NCBI GenBank assembly: GCA_035299085.1
Contig: DATGXG010000037.1
Span: forward strand, 1 to 34,849
DNA length: 34,849 nt
Direction: 5' to 3'
DNA from: Bacteroidales bacterium
GTDB taxonomy: Bacteria > Bacteroidota > Bacteroidia > Bacteroidales > UBA10428
The position numbers were made by a program, and so were the translations under genes. The notes under the pieces were generated by a model that saw nothing but the letters and a program-made list of their open reading frames with translations, was not told the origin of the DNA and ran no database searches. Numbering within the stretch: position 1 is the stretch's first letter; each line of letters opens with the position of its first letter. This document shows, piece by piece, positions 8,202-16,078 of this stretch.

Positions 8202-9668
8202 TCACCTCCTGCTCATTTTAATTCCGAATACCACAATTCCGACGAGTACTCCAATAAGCAGAAGGATCAATAAAATAGTCCCTACAATCGGTGTCCTGGC
8301 CTCCACCTGGATCCGTATGGTTTTGTCTTCCGTCTCAACGGTCCTGTTATTGGCCGTTGCCTGGGTTTTGATTTTTACCTCCTGGGCACCTACATTCACA
8401 TCAGACGGCGGAAGAATGGTGATCGTCACATCCTGTTCTTTTCCGGGGGCAAGAGTTCCAATAACATCCGGTTTGATTACCGATTTCCAGTTCAGCGGAT
8501 TCTCGGTTGTGATGGTGATGTTGTCGAGCACACGCGTTCCGTCGTTCATCACTGTAATTTTCATCGACAGGCTGTCACCGGTTTTGATTTCATGATACAA
8601 TGACGGCGCTTTAACCATAATCCTGCCTACGCCTTTAGGTATAAGCTCAAGCTTTATCTTTCCCGAATTCAGCTTTTCAGCCTCTGCCAATGTAAGTTTG
8701 GCAGGATCGGAAATCTTGTTGTATTCCGAATTGGGAAGGATAATAAGATAAAAATCAAGCGGCTGATCGATTTTAATGAGATCATCCTCTCTTTCGGGTA
8801 AATAAGCTTTCAACGACAATTTCCGGATATTCACTCCCTGGTTGAACTTGAGCTGTGAGATACGGGCGTTATTTTCGGCATCATACAAATCGTATGAAAC
8901 CTGCCTGGGAAGATTTACAACAATAAACCTGTACACATCATCGGACGAGGAAAATCGCTCCAGGTCAAGGCTATAACTGGCTGAAGAACCAAGATCGGTT
9001 TCCTGCGCAAACTGGGAGGATGTAATGTCGACCCGGTTCGCAGAGGCATCCTTTTCGAGATAGATATTCTTATTATCCTTTTTGCCGTTATAATTCAGCA
9101 CTACCTGTACACTTTCAGCATCACGGAGCAGGTTAAAATCGGCTATCGCCGTTTCACCATTGTTAATAAACGGAATTCTTATTTCATAGGGAGAACCGAT
9201 AATGGTGTTATCGGAAATATTATTAATTGAAGCAAATACATTATATACTTTGGCCGAGCGCATTTCAGGCGTAAACACATCGAAATGCTGTTCAAACTGC
9301 TGCAGGTAATCCTGGTTTCCTTCGGTTGAGCTCCTCAGGGTAAGACGTACTCTTTTCTCTCCGTTTGCATTCTGATACTTGATTGCTTTTTCAACTATAA
9401 TATACGATTGCTGAGAGATCAGTCGTAAAATCAGTTTCTGATAATCGACCTCTTTTGCAAGGGATTCATTTTTTGAATTATTGAATTCGGAAAGTGATAT
9501 GGCTTTCTGATCATATAATTCCTTATCATTATCATATTTCTGTTTTGCAATCTCGTAGGCAGCACGGGCTTTTTTCAGATCGAGCGCAATACCGGCCTGG
9601 TCTTCCTGCTGCGAGAAGGCGGTGCTGATAACAACGAATGAAACGAATAATGTGATAATTTTTTTCAT
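8202..9668 (-). CDS. NEW3-domain (NPCBM-associated) membrane-anchored periplasmic protein
   Basis: I chose ATG at 9668 (MKKIITLFVSFVVISTAFS, a signal peptide), giving 488 residues; the upstream in-frame start would be TTG and would add residues before the signal. After the signal come a helical stretch with coiled-coil character (about 25-75), a beta-rich middle region and a NEW3 domain (about 370-455; NPLNWKSVIKPDVIGTLAPG and DVTITILPPSDVNVG). A single C-terminal helix (about 463-483) ends KMSRR, leaving most of the protein outside the cytoplasm. Its place between a TolC-like gene and ABC-2 permeases suggests the periplasmic adaptor role played by membrane-fusion proteins elsewhere; that role is inference. 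Confidence 0.8.
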   Translation of the reverse strand: MKKIITLFVSFVVISTAFSQQEDQAGIALDLKKARAAYEIAKQKYDNDKELYDQKAISLSEFNNSKNESLAKEVDYQKLILRLISQQSYIIVEKAIKYQNANGEKRVRLTLRSSTEGNQDYLQQFEQHFDVFTPEMRSAKVYNVFASINNISDNTIIGSPYEIRIPFINNGETAIADFNLLRDAESVQVVLNYNGKKDNKNIYLEKDASANRVDITSSQFAQETDLGSSASYSLDLERFSSSDDVYRFIVVNLPRQVSYDLYDAENNARISQLKFNQGVNIRKLSLKAYLPEREDDLIKIDQPLDFYLIILPNSEYNKISDPAKLTLAEAEKLNSGKIKLELIPKGVGRIMVKAPSLYHEIKTGDSLSMKITVMNDGTRVLDNITITTENPLNWKSVIKPDVIGTLAPGKEQDVTITILPPSDVNVGAQEVKIKTQATANNRTVETEDKTIRIQVEARTPIVGTILLILLLIGVLVGIVVFGIKMSRR

Positions 9669-9765
9669 ATCCGATATTTTGTCCAAATCATGTTTTCCTA
9701 CTTTAAAATGCTTCCACTCCCTTCAACCAGCTCAGGGTAAACGCTCAGCATGACTCCTTCTCCCT

Positions 9766-9800
9766 ACTCCCTACTCCTTACTCCTTACTCCTTACTCCCA
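9766..9800. repeat. 7-bp tandem repeat array, ACTCCCT/ACTCCTT
   Basis: Five 7-mers (ACTCCCT, three ACTCCTT, ACTCCCA) within a pyrimidine-rich 180-base gap between the NEW3 and TolC genes. In the transcript, which is the opposite strand, this reads as GGAGTA repeats with spaced G-runs. Confidence 0.9.
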
Positions 9801-9902
9801 ACTCACCTCTCACCATTTTCTCAGACTCTGACATGCCTCCTTACTCTGTCAGGTCTTTCTCCCCGTCTCCCCTTCACCCAGTCTCCTCTTCTCCTCCTCC
9901 CT

Positions 9903-9919
9903 ACTCCCTACTCCCTACT
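9903..9919. repeat. Short 7-bp repeat (ACTCCCT) overlapping the TolC stop codon
   Basis: Two ACTCCCT units plus flanking CTACTCC/CCTCC sequence. On the minus strand the TAG stop of the TolC gene (9915-9917) is part of the second unit, so repeat sequence forms the end of the reading frame. Confidence 0.85.
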
Positions 9920-11426
9920 CACCTCTCTCTTCCAACGAATAACTCCGGTTATTCTCAAAATCCCACATCGTCTTTCGCTTCAGATCGTTTACGGCCAGCT
10001 GGTAATTGATATAAGCATCCAGGTAATCCAGCTGAATGGTTGCCAGCCTTTCCTGTTCCATTGTCAGCTCTTGGTTGGATATATCTCCGTTCTCAAACCG
10101 CATCTGGCTGATATGATACGATTGACGTGCCAGGTCGAGGTTCCGGTTATGAATTTCGAGCTGTTCCTCTGATTCGCTAACGGACCGGATAATTTCGCGT
10201 ACCTCGCGCACAATGGTTAATTCCTGGTCCTGCTTAAAGAGTTCCTTTGACTCAAGGCGCAGTTTTGCTTCTTTCACTTTTGAGGCGCCCCTTCCCCAGT
10301 CATAAATAGGAAAAGTCAATGTCAGTGCCACCCCCCGGTTAGGCGGACGGTTTCCCATATCATCAAATGAGGATTGGGCCAGTTCTCCTACAGTTCCTGA
10401 TCCTGTTGTGCTTATTCCTGTGATATCATAGTAAGCGGATATGTATCCTTTAAATTCTCTTTCACGCCTGGCGCGGTCAATTTCAATTTTCTGAAGGTTG
10501 ATGTCCATGTCGGTTTCCTTCAGTTCGAGCCTGTTTTTAAGCGCTTCTTCAATTGCTTTTTCTTCACTTAGGTCAAGGTGGTTAAACCTGAGATCGGTTA
10601 TCACACCAATTTTTTTATCGAGAGTAATACCGGCAAGCTGCTTAAATTTGTCCTCTTCATTCTGAAGCTGATTTACCGATTTCAGGTATGCTGCTTTGTT
10701 TTGTGCAACTGATACTTCGGCACTCATTTCATCACCCTGGGCAAGCCGGCCTCCTTTCGACTTTAACCTGGCAATCCGCAGGGATTCCTCGAAATTCCTG
10801 AGTTTTTCCATGGCTATATCAACCTGTTTCCGGCATTTATACAGCAGGTAAAATTCCTGGGTAACCTGGTACACAATATCCATTTGTGCCCTTGTATAAA
10901 ACTGTTCTGATCGCTGATACCGGAATGAAGCTTCACGCAGGTTTTCGCGAAGCTTATTTTTTGTAAATATCGGCTGGTTCAGCATCACGCCAACATAGCT
11001 ATAGAAAAGATCGGTTGTTAGTTTGCTGTTATCATTAGCCAGGATCGTGCTCAGGTTCTCACGATACATATTTCCTGTTAATGAAAGATCGCCACCTGTA
11101 GGAAGTACATAGGTGAATTTTATATTCCCGCCAGCCTGTATGGAACCCGTTGAATTGTATACCGGTAAACCTTCAGCACGTTGAATTTGAGTAATTGATT
11201 CTTCCCAGATAGGTGTGTTTAATGCCAAATCCAATCTGGGTTTGAACATAGCCTTGTAATAACTGAAGTACTGCTGCATGGCCTTTCGTTCCACGTCAAA
11301 GGATCTCATGGAATAGCTTTCTTTAAGAGCGATATCAATGGCATCCTGACTGGTCAGATATAATGTATCCTGTGAATAAACCATTACAGGTAAAGTCAAA
11401 AACAGAATAAGCAGGAAAGCTCGCAT
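9915..11426 (-). CDS. TolC-family outer-membrane efflux protein (first gene of NEW3-ABC operon)
   Basis: A 503-residue protein with a cleavable signal (MRAFLLILFLTLPVMVYSQ) followed by two OEP repeats. Recognisable parts are LTSQDAIDIALKESYSMR at the start of the first repeat, LNQPIFTKNKLRENL, a long helical section AEVSVAQNKAAYLKSVNQL, and VALTLTFPIYDWGRGASKVKEA in the second repeat. TolC-type trimers form the outer-membrane duct and periplasmic tunnel of exporters. The gene leads the operon, with a -24/-12-like promoter 28 bases upstream. Its stop codon lies in a repeat. ATG at 11426 gives a normal signal peptide and normal family length. Confidence 0.92.
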   Translation of the reverse strand: MRAFLLILFLTLPVMVYSQDTLYLTSQDAIDIALKESYSMRSFDVERKAMQQYFSYYKAMFKPRLDLALNTPIWEESITQIQRAEGLPVYNSTGSIQAGGNIKFTYVLPTGGDLSLTGNMYRENLSTILANDNSKLTTDLFYSYVGVMLNQPIFTKNKLRENLREASFRYQRSEQFYTRAQMDIVYQVTQEFYLLYKCRKQVDIAMEKLRNFEESLRIARLKSKGGRLAQGDEMSAEVSVAQNKAAYLKSVNQLQNEEDKFKQLAGITLDKKIGVITDLRFNHLDLSEEKAIEEALKNRLELKETDMDINLQKIEIDRARREREFKGYISAYYDITGISTTGSGTVGELAQSSFDDMGNRPPNRGVALTLTFPIYDWGRGASKVKEAKLRLESKELFKQDQELTIVREVREIIRSVSESEEQLEIHNRNLDLARQSYHISQMRFENGDISNQELTMEQERLATIQLDYLDAYINYQLAVNDLKRKTMWDFENNRSYSLEERGE

Positions 11427-11453
11427 GGGATTAATATTCTGGCTTTACAATTT

Positions 11454-11468
11454 CCAATGTTTATGCCA
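11454..11468 (-). promoter_or_regulatory. Candidate sigma-54 (-24/-12) promoter for the TolC-NEW3-ABC operon
   Basis: The minus strand reads TGGCATA-AACA-TTGG, matching the TGGCACG-N4-TTGC layout with correct spacing and a G in place of the -12 C. Transcription would start near 11442, about 16 bases before the ATG. An NtrC-type activator gene is divergent to it. The same TTGG variant occurs in the adhE promoter. Confidence 0.55.
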
Positions 11469-11534
11469 TTAAGCGTATTGAATTGAATTATAATAACTTA
11501 AAATGATTTATCAAAATAATAATCCTTTAATTCT

Positions 11535-11568
11535 GAGTAACAACTATTTGATTTGAGTAAGCGGTTAC
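11535..11568. promoter_or_regulatory. Candidate activator-binding repeats in the divergent intergenic region
   Basis: GAGTAA occurs at 11535-11540 and again at 11555-11560, exactly 20 bases apart. The second copy leads into a dyad, GTAA-GCGG-TTAC (11557-11568). It lies about 90 bases upstream of the -24/-12 element, a normal distance for an NtrC-type enhancer site. No experimental support; could be chance. Confidence 0.3.
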
Positions 11569-11587
11569 CCAAACATATTAACAGCAA

Positions 11588-11619
11588 TTTGGTGATTATG
11601 ATACCATTGCTTACCTTTG
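11588..11619 (+). promoter_or_regulatory. Candidate Bacteroidota housekeeping promoter for the NtrB/NtrC-type pair
   Basis: TTTG at 11588-11591 and TACCTTTG at 11612-11619 match the -33 TTTG and -7 TAnnTTTG elements with a 20-base spacer. Predicted start is near 11624, giving a leader of roughly 27 bases before the ATG at 11651. Confidence 0.5.
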
Positions 11620-11650
11620 GTTTAACAGCCAATAATCCTGTTTTATTCCA

Positions 11651-12886
11651 ATGCCCGGTAAACAAAAGACGTCACTGCCTGATATCAACCGGTTTTTGTC
11701 GGAGTTAAATGAGTCTTTTTCCATTATAACCGACCTTGAGCAATTAAAAGATAATTTCTCCGCACGACTGAAGGAACTTTTCGGAACCGATAATATCCTG
11801 ATTTTCTTATTACATCCGGACCTTAACCGGTTCCTGCCGGTGAATACACTCACTGAAAACAGCCGGAATTCTGCTGTTCCGTATATATTGCCTACCGACA
11901 GGATGATCTTCTGGTTATCTGTTAACAAGACATTCCTCGATTTGCAGAATAACCGTGAAGTATATAGCTTTCTTTCCGATCGCGAACGGGAATTGCTTGC
12001 AGGTTTTAATACCGGCCTGATATATCCTTTTATTGTAATGAACCAGGTGAAAGGACTTGTTTTTATCGGCAGTAATATGCAACATCCTATGCTGGCTAAA
12101 AGTCTGCAACAGATGAAGGTACTGATGGATCAGGCTGGTTTCGCATTTGAGAATGCCTATCATTATACTCTTCAAAAAGAACGGACACGAAAAATGTACC
12201 GGGCCGACCGGTTGGCCACACTTGGGGAACTGGCTGCCGGAGCAGCACATGAGATCAGAAATCCATTGACGTCCATCCGGAGTTCAATCCAATATCTTAA
12301 AAGAAAACTTGAACAGCCTGCTGACCTTGAAATGGCTGATGACCTTATTGATGAAGTTGACCGGATCAATGATATCATTGAAGGAATGTTATCCTTTGCA
12401 AAACCGGTGGAACCCCGAAAAGAGACTGTCAACTTCAGGTCGCTGCTTACCCAGGTTTTGCAGCTTGTTTCAAATATGACACGCAAAAAAGATATTTCAA
12501 TTGAGTTGGTTTTTAATCCATTAACGGAACAAATCGTTGCAGATCCCGACCAGTTAAAACAGGTTTTTATCAATGTGATCCTAAATTCTATTCAATCCAT
12601 TGAACACCAGAACGGGCTTATCCGGATAGAAGTTAATGAATCATATGGTCAGGCCTCATATAACGGAAGTTTGCGAAACTACATCATAGAGATAAGTGAT
12701 AACGGTAAGGGTATCGGACCGGAAAACATTGAAAGGATATTCGATCCGTTTTTTACAACCAAATCGGAAGGTACGGGTCTTGGTTTATCCATTAGTTACG
12801 GGATAATCAGCAGACATGGCGGCGATATTGAATTAACCAGTGAACTGCAAAAAGGAACCAAAGTAAAAATTAAACTCCCTGCTTAA
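11651..12886 (+). CDS. NtrB/ZraS-type sensor histidine kinase with GAF-like input domain
   Basis: A 411-residue kinase with no obvious transmembrane segment, so probably cytoplasmic. Residues 15-170 look like a GAF-type input domain (LEQLKDNFSARLKELFGTDN; GLIYPFIVMNQVKGLVFIGS). The HisKA domain follows with AAHEIRNPLTSIRSS, phosphoacceptor H200. The ATPase domain shows the N box LNSIQSIEH, DNGKGIG, FDPFFTTKSEGTGLGLSI and GGDIEL. It is followed after one base by an NtrC-type regulator, its likely partner. It is divergent from the export operon at 1218-11426, which carries a sigma-54-like promoter, so that operon is the best candidate target. The stimulus is unknown. Confidence 0.9.
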   Translation: MPGKQKTSLPDINRFLSELNESFSIITDLEQLKDNFSARLKELFGTDNILIFLLHPDLNRFLPVNTLTENSRNSAVPYILPTDRMIFWLSVNKTFLDLQNNREVYSFLSDRERELLAGFNTGLIYPFIVMNQVKGLVFIGSNMQHPMLAKSLQQMKVLMDQAGFAFENAYHYTLQKERTRKMYRADRLATLGELAAGAAHEIRNPLTSIRSSIQYLKRKLEQPADLEMADDLIDEVDRINDIIEGMLSFAKPVEPRKETVNFRSLLTQVLQLVSNMTRKKDISIELVFNPLTEQIVADPDQLKQVFINVILNSIQSIEHQNGLIRIEVNESYGQASYNGSLRNYIIEISDNGKGIGPENIERIFDPFFTTKSEGTGLGLSISYGIISRHGGDIELTSELQKGTKVKIKLPA

Positions 12887-12887
12887 C

Positions 12888-14258
12888 ATGGCAAAAACCA
12901 GGATACTGATAGCGGATGATGAAGAGAAAATCAGAAAAGTACTGACCTGTTTGCTTGAGGATGAAGATTATTCAGTGAAAGCGGTTGAAGACGGAAATCG
13001 TGCCATCATTGCCGCCGGTACCTTCAAACCCGATATTGTGCTCATGGATCAGAATATGCCCGGGAAAAACGGCATTGAAGCGCTTCTTGAACTGAAAGAA
13101 AAGCAACCTAATCTGACTGTAATCATAATCACAGCATTTGGTGAGGTTTCGCATGCGGTGGATGCAATTAAAAAAGGAGCCTATGATTATCTTGAAAAAC
13201 CGTTTGATAATGACAAACTATTAATGCTTATCAAACGAGCCGTAGAGCATAAGCGCATGACCGATGAGCTCGAACAATTAAAGCAGTTGACATCCGCAGG
13301 TAAAACTTTTCAGCATATTATCGGTATCAGTTCTGCGATGAAGAAACTGATTGCCCAGGCACAGTGCGTGGTTGATACCGATGCTTCAGTGCTTTTGCAG
13401 GGCGAGAGCGGAACAGGAAAGGAAATTCTGGCACAGGCTATTCACCAGGCCAGTAAACGGAGAAATGCGCCAATCATTGCAGTAAATTGTGGTGCTTTAC
13501 CGGTAAATTTAATTGAAAGTGAACTGTTCGGCCATGAAAAAGGAGCTTTCACTGACGCCCGTGAAGCAAAGCCGGGAAAATTCGAACAGGCAAGTGAAGG
13601 CACTTTATTCCTGGATGAATTGGGAGAACTGCCTTTGGATGCCCAGGTGAAATTATTACGCGTTCTGGAAGACAAAAAAGTAACCCGCGTGGGTGGACTT
13701 AAAGCTATTCCGGTTAATGTAAGAATTATTTCTGCAACAAATAAAAACCTTGAAGAGCGGGTACAGAAAGGATTTTTCAGACTTGATCTTTTTTACAGGC
13801 TGAATGTATTTAACATTGTTATACCCCCTCTTCGTGAACGTCCTGAGGATATACCGCTTCTGACCGATCATTTCATCGGCATTTATAACAAAGAACTGGG
13901 CACATCTATTACCGGAATCTCAAACCAGGCCATTGAACTTATTAAAAATTATAATTGGCCGGGAAATGTACGCGAATTGCAAAACAGTCTCCAGAGTGCA
14001 ATGATCCTTGCCCATGAGGGTACCATCACAACTGAACATCTGCCAGTTCGGTTGCGGAGTTCGCGGATTAATGAAAATCAGAAACCAATTACCGGAAATG
14101 GCCTGGATGACAATCTCAAAGTCATGCAGGCAAATCTCGAAAAAGAGCTGATCCTTGAAGCCCTGATGAAAACGAATTACAGCAGAACCGAAACAGCACG
14201 TCTTTTAAAAATCAGCCGGAAAACGTTGTTTAATAAAATGAAAAATTACGATTTGTAA
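12888..14258 (+). CDS. NtrC-family sigma-54-dependent response regulator
   Basis: A 456-residue regulator with three domains. Receiver (1-120): acidic pair D10/D11, phosphoacceptor D54 in VLMDQNMPG, K104 in YLEKPFD. AAA+ domain (about 144-370): Walker A GESGTGKE (172-179), loop GAFTDA (219-224) in place of the usual GAFTGA, Walker B LFLDELGELP (240-249), and later NYNWPGNVRELQN. C-terminal Fis-type helix-turn-helix (about 415-456; YSRTETARLLKISRKTLFNKM). The loop touches sigma-54, and D for G at its fifth position is an uncommon but known kind of variant. It follows the kinase gene by one base. It ends directly against the stop of the convergent kinase gene, with no terminator between them. 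Confidence 0.93.
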   Translation: MAKTRILIADDEEKIRKVLTCLLEDEDYSVKAVEDGNRAIIAAGTFKPDIVLMDQNMPGKNGIEALLELKEKQPNLTVIIITAFGEVSHAVDAIKKGAYDYLEKPFDNDKLLMLIKRAVEHKRMTDELEQLKQLTSAGKTFQHIIGISSAMKKLIAQAQCVVDTDASVLLQGESGTGKEILAQAIHQASKRRNAPIIAVNCGALPVNLIESELFGHEKGAFTDAREAKPGKFEQASEGTLFLDELGELPLDAQVKLLRVLEDKKVTRVGGLKAIPVNVRIISATNKNLEERVQKGFFRLDLFYRLNVFNIVIPPLRERPEDIPLLTDHFIGIYNKELGTSITGISNQAIELIKNYNWPGNVRELQNSLQSAMILAHEGTITTEHLPVRLRSSRINENQKPITGNGLDDNLKVMQANLEKELILEALMKTNYSRTETARLLKISRKTLFNKMKNYDL

Positions 14259-15266
14259 TCAGGCTGGAAATATCAATTGTACGATCAGTCCGGGGCCATT
14301 CTTTTTATTCTCGACTTTAATCTCAGCCTTATTCAGATCCATGATTTTTTTGCAAAGATGCAATCCCAGTCCATACCCTCCGGTTGCCCTTGAGCGTGAT
14401 TGATCAACCCTGAAAAACGGCTCAAAAATAAACGACAGTTTTTCTTCAGGTACGCCGATACCGTTATCTTCTATCTTAATGGTAACATACTGATCTGCGC
14501 GGATAACACTGACTTCAACAGGATCCGGCTCATGAGAATATTTAAATGAATTGTCTATAATATTACGGAATACGGTCATCATTAATGAACTGTCTGCCTG
14601 AATCATAATCTGACTGTCTACCGGAAATACCACCAATCTTTTATTTCCCTTATAGTAATCCACCACTTTCTTTAATAATTCTGACAGGTTTTCGGGTTTT
14701 ATAAGAGCCGCATGCGATCCATTCCTCAACCTTTCTGATTCCAGGATGTCAGTGATCATAATTTCCATTTCCTTTAAATCTCCCAGAATGGATTCCTTAT
14801 ACGCACTATCCTGCATCATTTCCAGGGCCAGCCTGGCTCTTGTGATCGGTGTCCGCAATTCATGACTTACATCGGAAAGTAATTGTTCCCGTGATTGGAT
14901 CATCTTTTTCAAATCTTCAGTCATTTTATTGTAAGCATCGGCCAAAACACCAAATTCATCCTGGCTCTTTAGTGTTATCTTTTGGTTAAAATCTCCTTTG
15001 CCGGCATTCTCTACTCCCTCTCTTATAATGGAAAGCGGTTTCAGGATTTTGCGGATCAGGAAAGATACCACAAAGGAACCCACCGTTACAAGTATAACCA
15101 GCGTAATAGCAAGGTGAATGTGGGCATACACCGGGTTTGGCTGGTTCAGAAAAATGGCCCAGAATGCCAGTATAAAAAGGATCAGGCTCAGTGAAAAGGC
15201 GACAATCACCGTAAAAATCCTGATCAATATGGATCTCCTGTTGAGTTTATGCAGTGTTTTATTCAT
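14259..15266 (-). CDS. Sensor histidine kinase, CpxA/BaeS-like layout with minimal periplasmic loop
   Basis: I chose ATG at 15266 (MNKTLHKLNRRSILIRIF), giving 335 residues and an 8-base overlap (ATGAATAA) with the regulator gene; a longer frame would run far into that gene. Two helices (about 17-39 and 52-70) are separated by only about 12 residues, so there is no real sensor domain outside the membrane. A HAMP linker follows (about 70-122; GDFNQKITLKSQDEFGVLADAYNKM), then HisKA with SDVSHELRTPITRARLALEMM (H135), N box NIIDNSFKYSH, DNGIGVP and GGYGLGLHLCKKI. It is last in the operon with the MacB-like exporter. This layout resembles intramembrane-sensing kinases that read out an ABC transporter, as BceS does; that comparison is inference. 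Confidence 0.9.
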   Translation of the reverse strand: MNKTLHKLNRRSILIRIFTVIVAFSLSLILFILAFWAIFLNQPNPVYAHIHLAITLVILVTVGSFVVSFLIRKILKPLSIIREGVENAGKGDFNQKITLKSQDEFGVLADAYNKMTEDLKKMIQSREQLLSDVSHELRTPITRARLALEMMQDSAYKESILGDLKEMEIMITDILESERLRNGSHAALIKPENLSELLKKVVDYYKGNKRLVVFPVDSQIMIQADSSLMMTVFRNIIDNSFKYSHEPDPVEVSVIRADQYVTIKIEDNGIGVPEEKLSFIFEPFFRVDQSRSRATGGYGLGLHLCKKIMDLNKAEIKVENKKNGPGLIVQLIFPA

Positions 15267-15951
15267 GACCAATGAACATATATCCTGTTCCCCAGATTGT
15301 TTTGATAAAACGGGGCGATTTCGGATCATCCTGTAATTTTTGCCTGAGCCGGCTGACAGCCACGTCAATTGACCTGTCATAAGCAAGCCAGTCGCTCCCA
15401 CGGAGGGTTTCCATGATCATATCGCGTGTTACAATGCGTCCCCTTTTTTCAACAAATAACAACAGTAACTGAAATTCCATCGTTGTCATTTCCAGATCGA
15501 TTCCTTTTAAAATGACCTGCTGGCGCGACGGAATAATTTCAATATCCTGAAATTTAAGTGATGCATCCGGCATTATGGTTCCGTTTGCCCGTCTCAGGAC
15601 AGTTTGTATTCTCGCAAGCAATTCCCTGGGTTCAAATGGTTTCGGAAGGTAATCATCGGCGCCGATTTCCAAACCAACAATCCGGTCGGTTATATCGCCC
15701 CTTGCCGTAAGCATAATAACCGGCACAGATGATTTTTTCCTGATCTCCCTGCAAACCTGGAATCCATCCATGTCCGGGAGCATGATATCCAGGATGATCA
15801 GATCGGGAAAATCGGTCAGTGATGCCTTAATTCCGGCAGCCGGGTGAAGGCAGGATGTGACAGAAAATCCGAAACCTGACAGATAACTGGTTAAAAGCTG
15901 GTTGAGCTTTTCATCATCATCAATTACGAGTATTTTTTTTAATGTGCTGAT
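15259..15951 (-). CDS. OmpR-family response regulator with no canonical start codon
   Basis: The frame gives a full OmpR-type regulator of about 230 residues: receiver starting KKILVIDDDEKLNQLL, phosphoacceptor D55 in LIILDIMLPDMDGF, K in YLPKPFEPRELLARI, and a C-terminal winged helix (MTTMEFQLLLLFVEKRGRIVTRD; SIDVAVSRLRQKL). The first in-frame ATG (15783) falls after the phosphoacceptor and would leave half a receiver, so translation must begin earlier. Between an in-frame TAG (15955-15957) and KKILV there is only CAT-ATC-AGC-ACA-TTA. ATC at 15949-15951 sits where ATG is expected, and I set the boundary there. The 8-bp repeat array runs into these codons. Either a rare start is used, or the repeat has replaced the start and weakened the gene. 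Confidence 0.85.
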   Translation of the reverse strand: MSTLKKILVIDDDEKLNQLLTSYLSGFGFSVTSCLHPAAGIKASLTDFPDLIILDIMLPDMDGFQVCREIRKKSSVPVIMLTARGDITDRIVGLEIGADDYLPKPFEPRELLARIQTVLRRANGTIMPDASLKFQDIEIIPSRQQVILKGIDLEMTTMEFQLLLLFVEKRGRIVTRDMIMETLRGSDWLAYDRSIDVAVSRLRQKLQDDPKSPRFIKTIWGTGYMFIGHE

Positions 15952-16064
15952 ATGCTAATGTGCTAATGTGCTAATGTGCTAATGTGCTAATGTGCTAATG
16001 TGCTAATGTGCTAATGTGCCAATGTGCTAATGTGCCAATGTGCCAATGTGCCAATGAGCTAATA
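15941..16064. repeat. 8-bp tandem repeat array, TGCTAATG/TGCCAATG (about 13 units)
   Basis: Thirteen perfect or near-perfect units span 15953-16056 (eight TGCTAATG, then a mix of TGCCAATG and TGCTAATG), with degenerate units at both ends (TGCTGATA at 15945-15952, AGCTAATA at 16057-16064). It fills the gap between the second MacB-like permease and the response regulator and reaches the regulator's first codons. The units contain no ATG on the coding strand, and TAG recurs in all frames as the 8-bp period rotates phase. Confidence 0.95.
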
Positions 16065-16078
16065 CAAATACGAAGATA

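Noticed and set aside
9750..10172. Plus-strand 140-residue frame with TPYSLLPT repeats
   Set aside because: Product of the pyrimidine-rich 7-bp repeats plus antisense of the TolC gene.
15259..15783. Response regulator starting at the first in-frame ATG (15783)
   Set aside because: That start removes the acidic pair and phosphoacceptor Asp of the receiver, although the upstream codons encode them intact.
15953..16056. Possible CRISPR array
   Set aside because: Units are 8 bp and directly adjacent with no spacers, and no cas gene is present.
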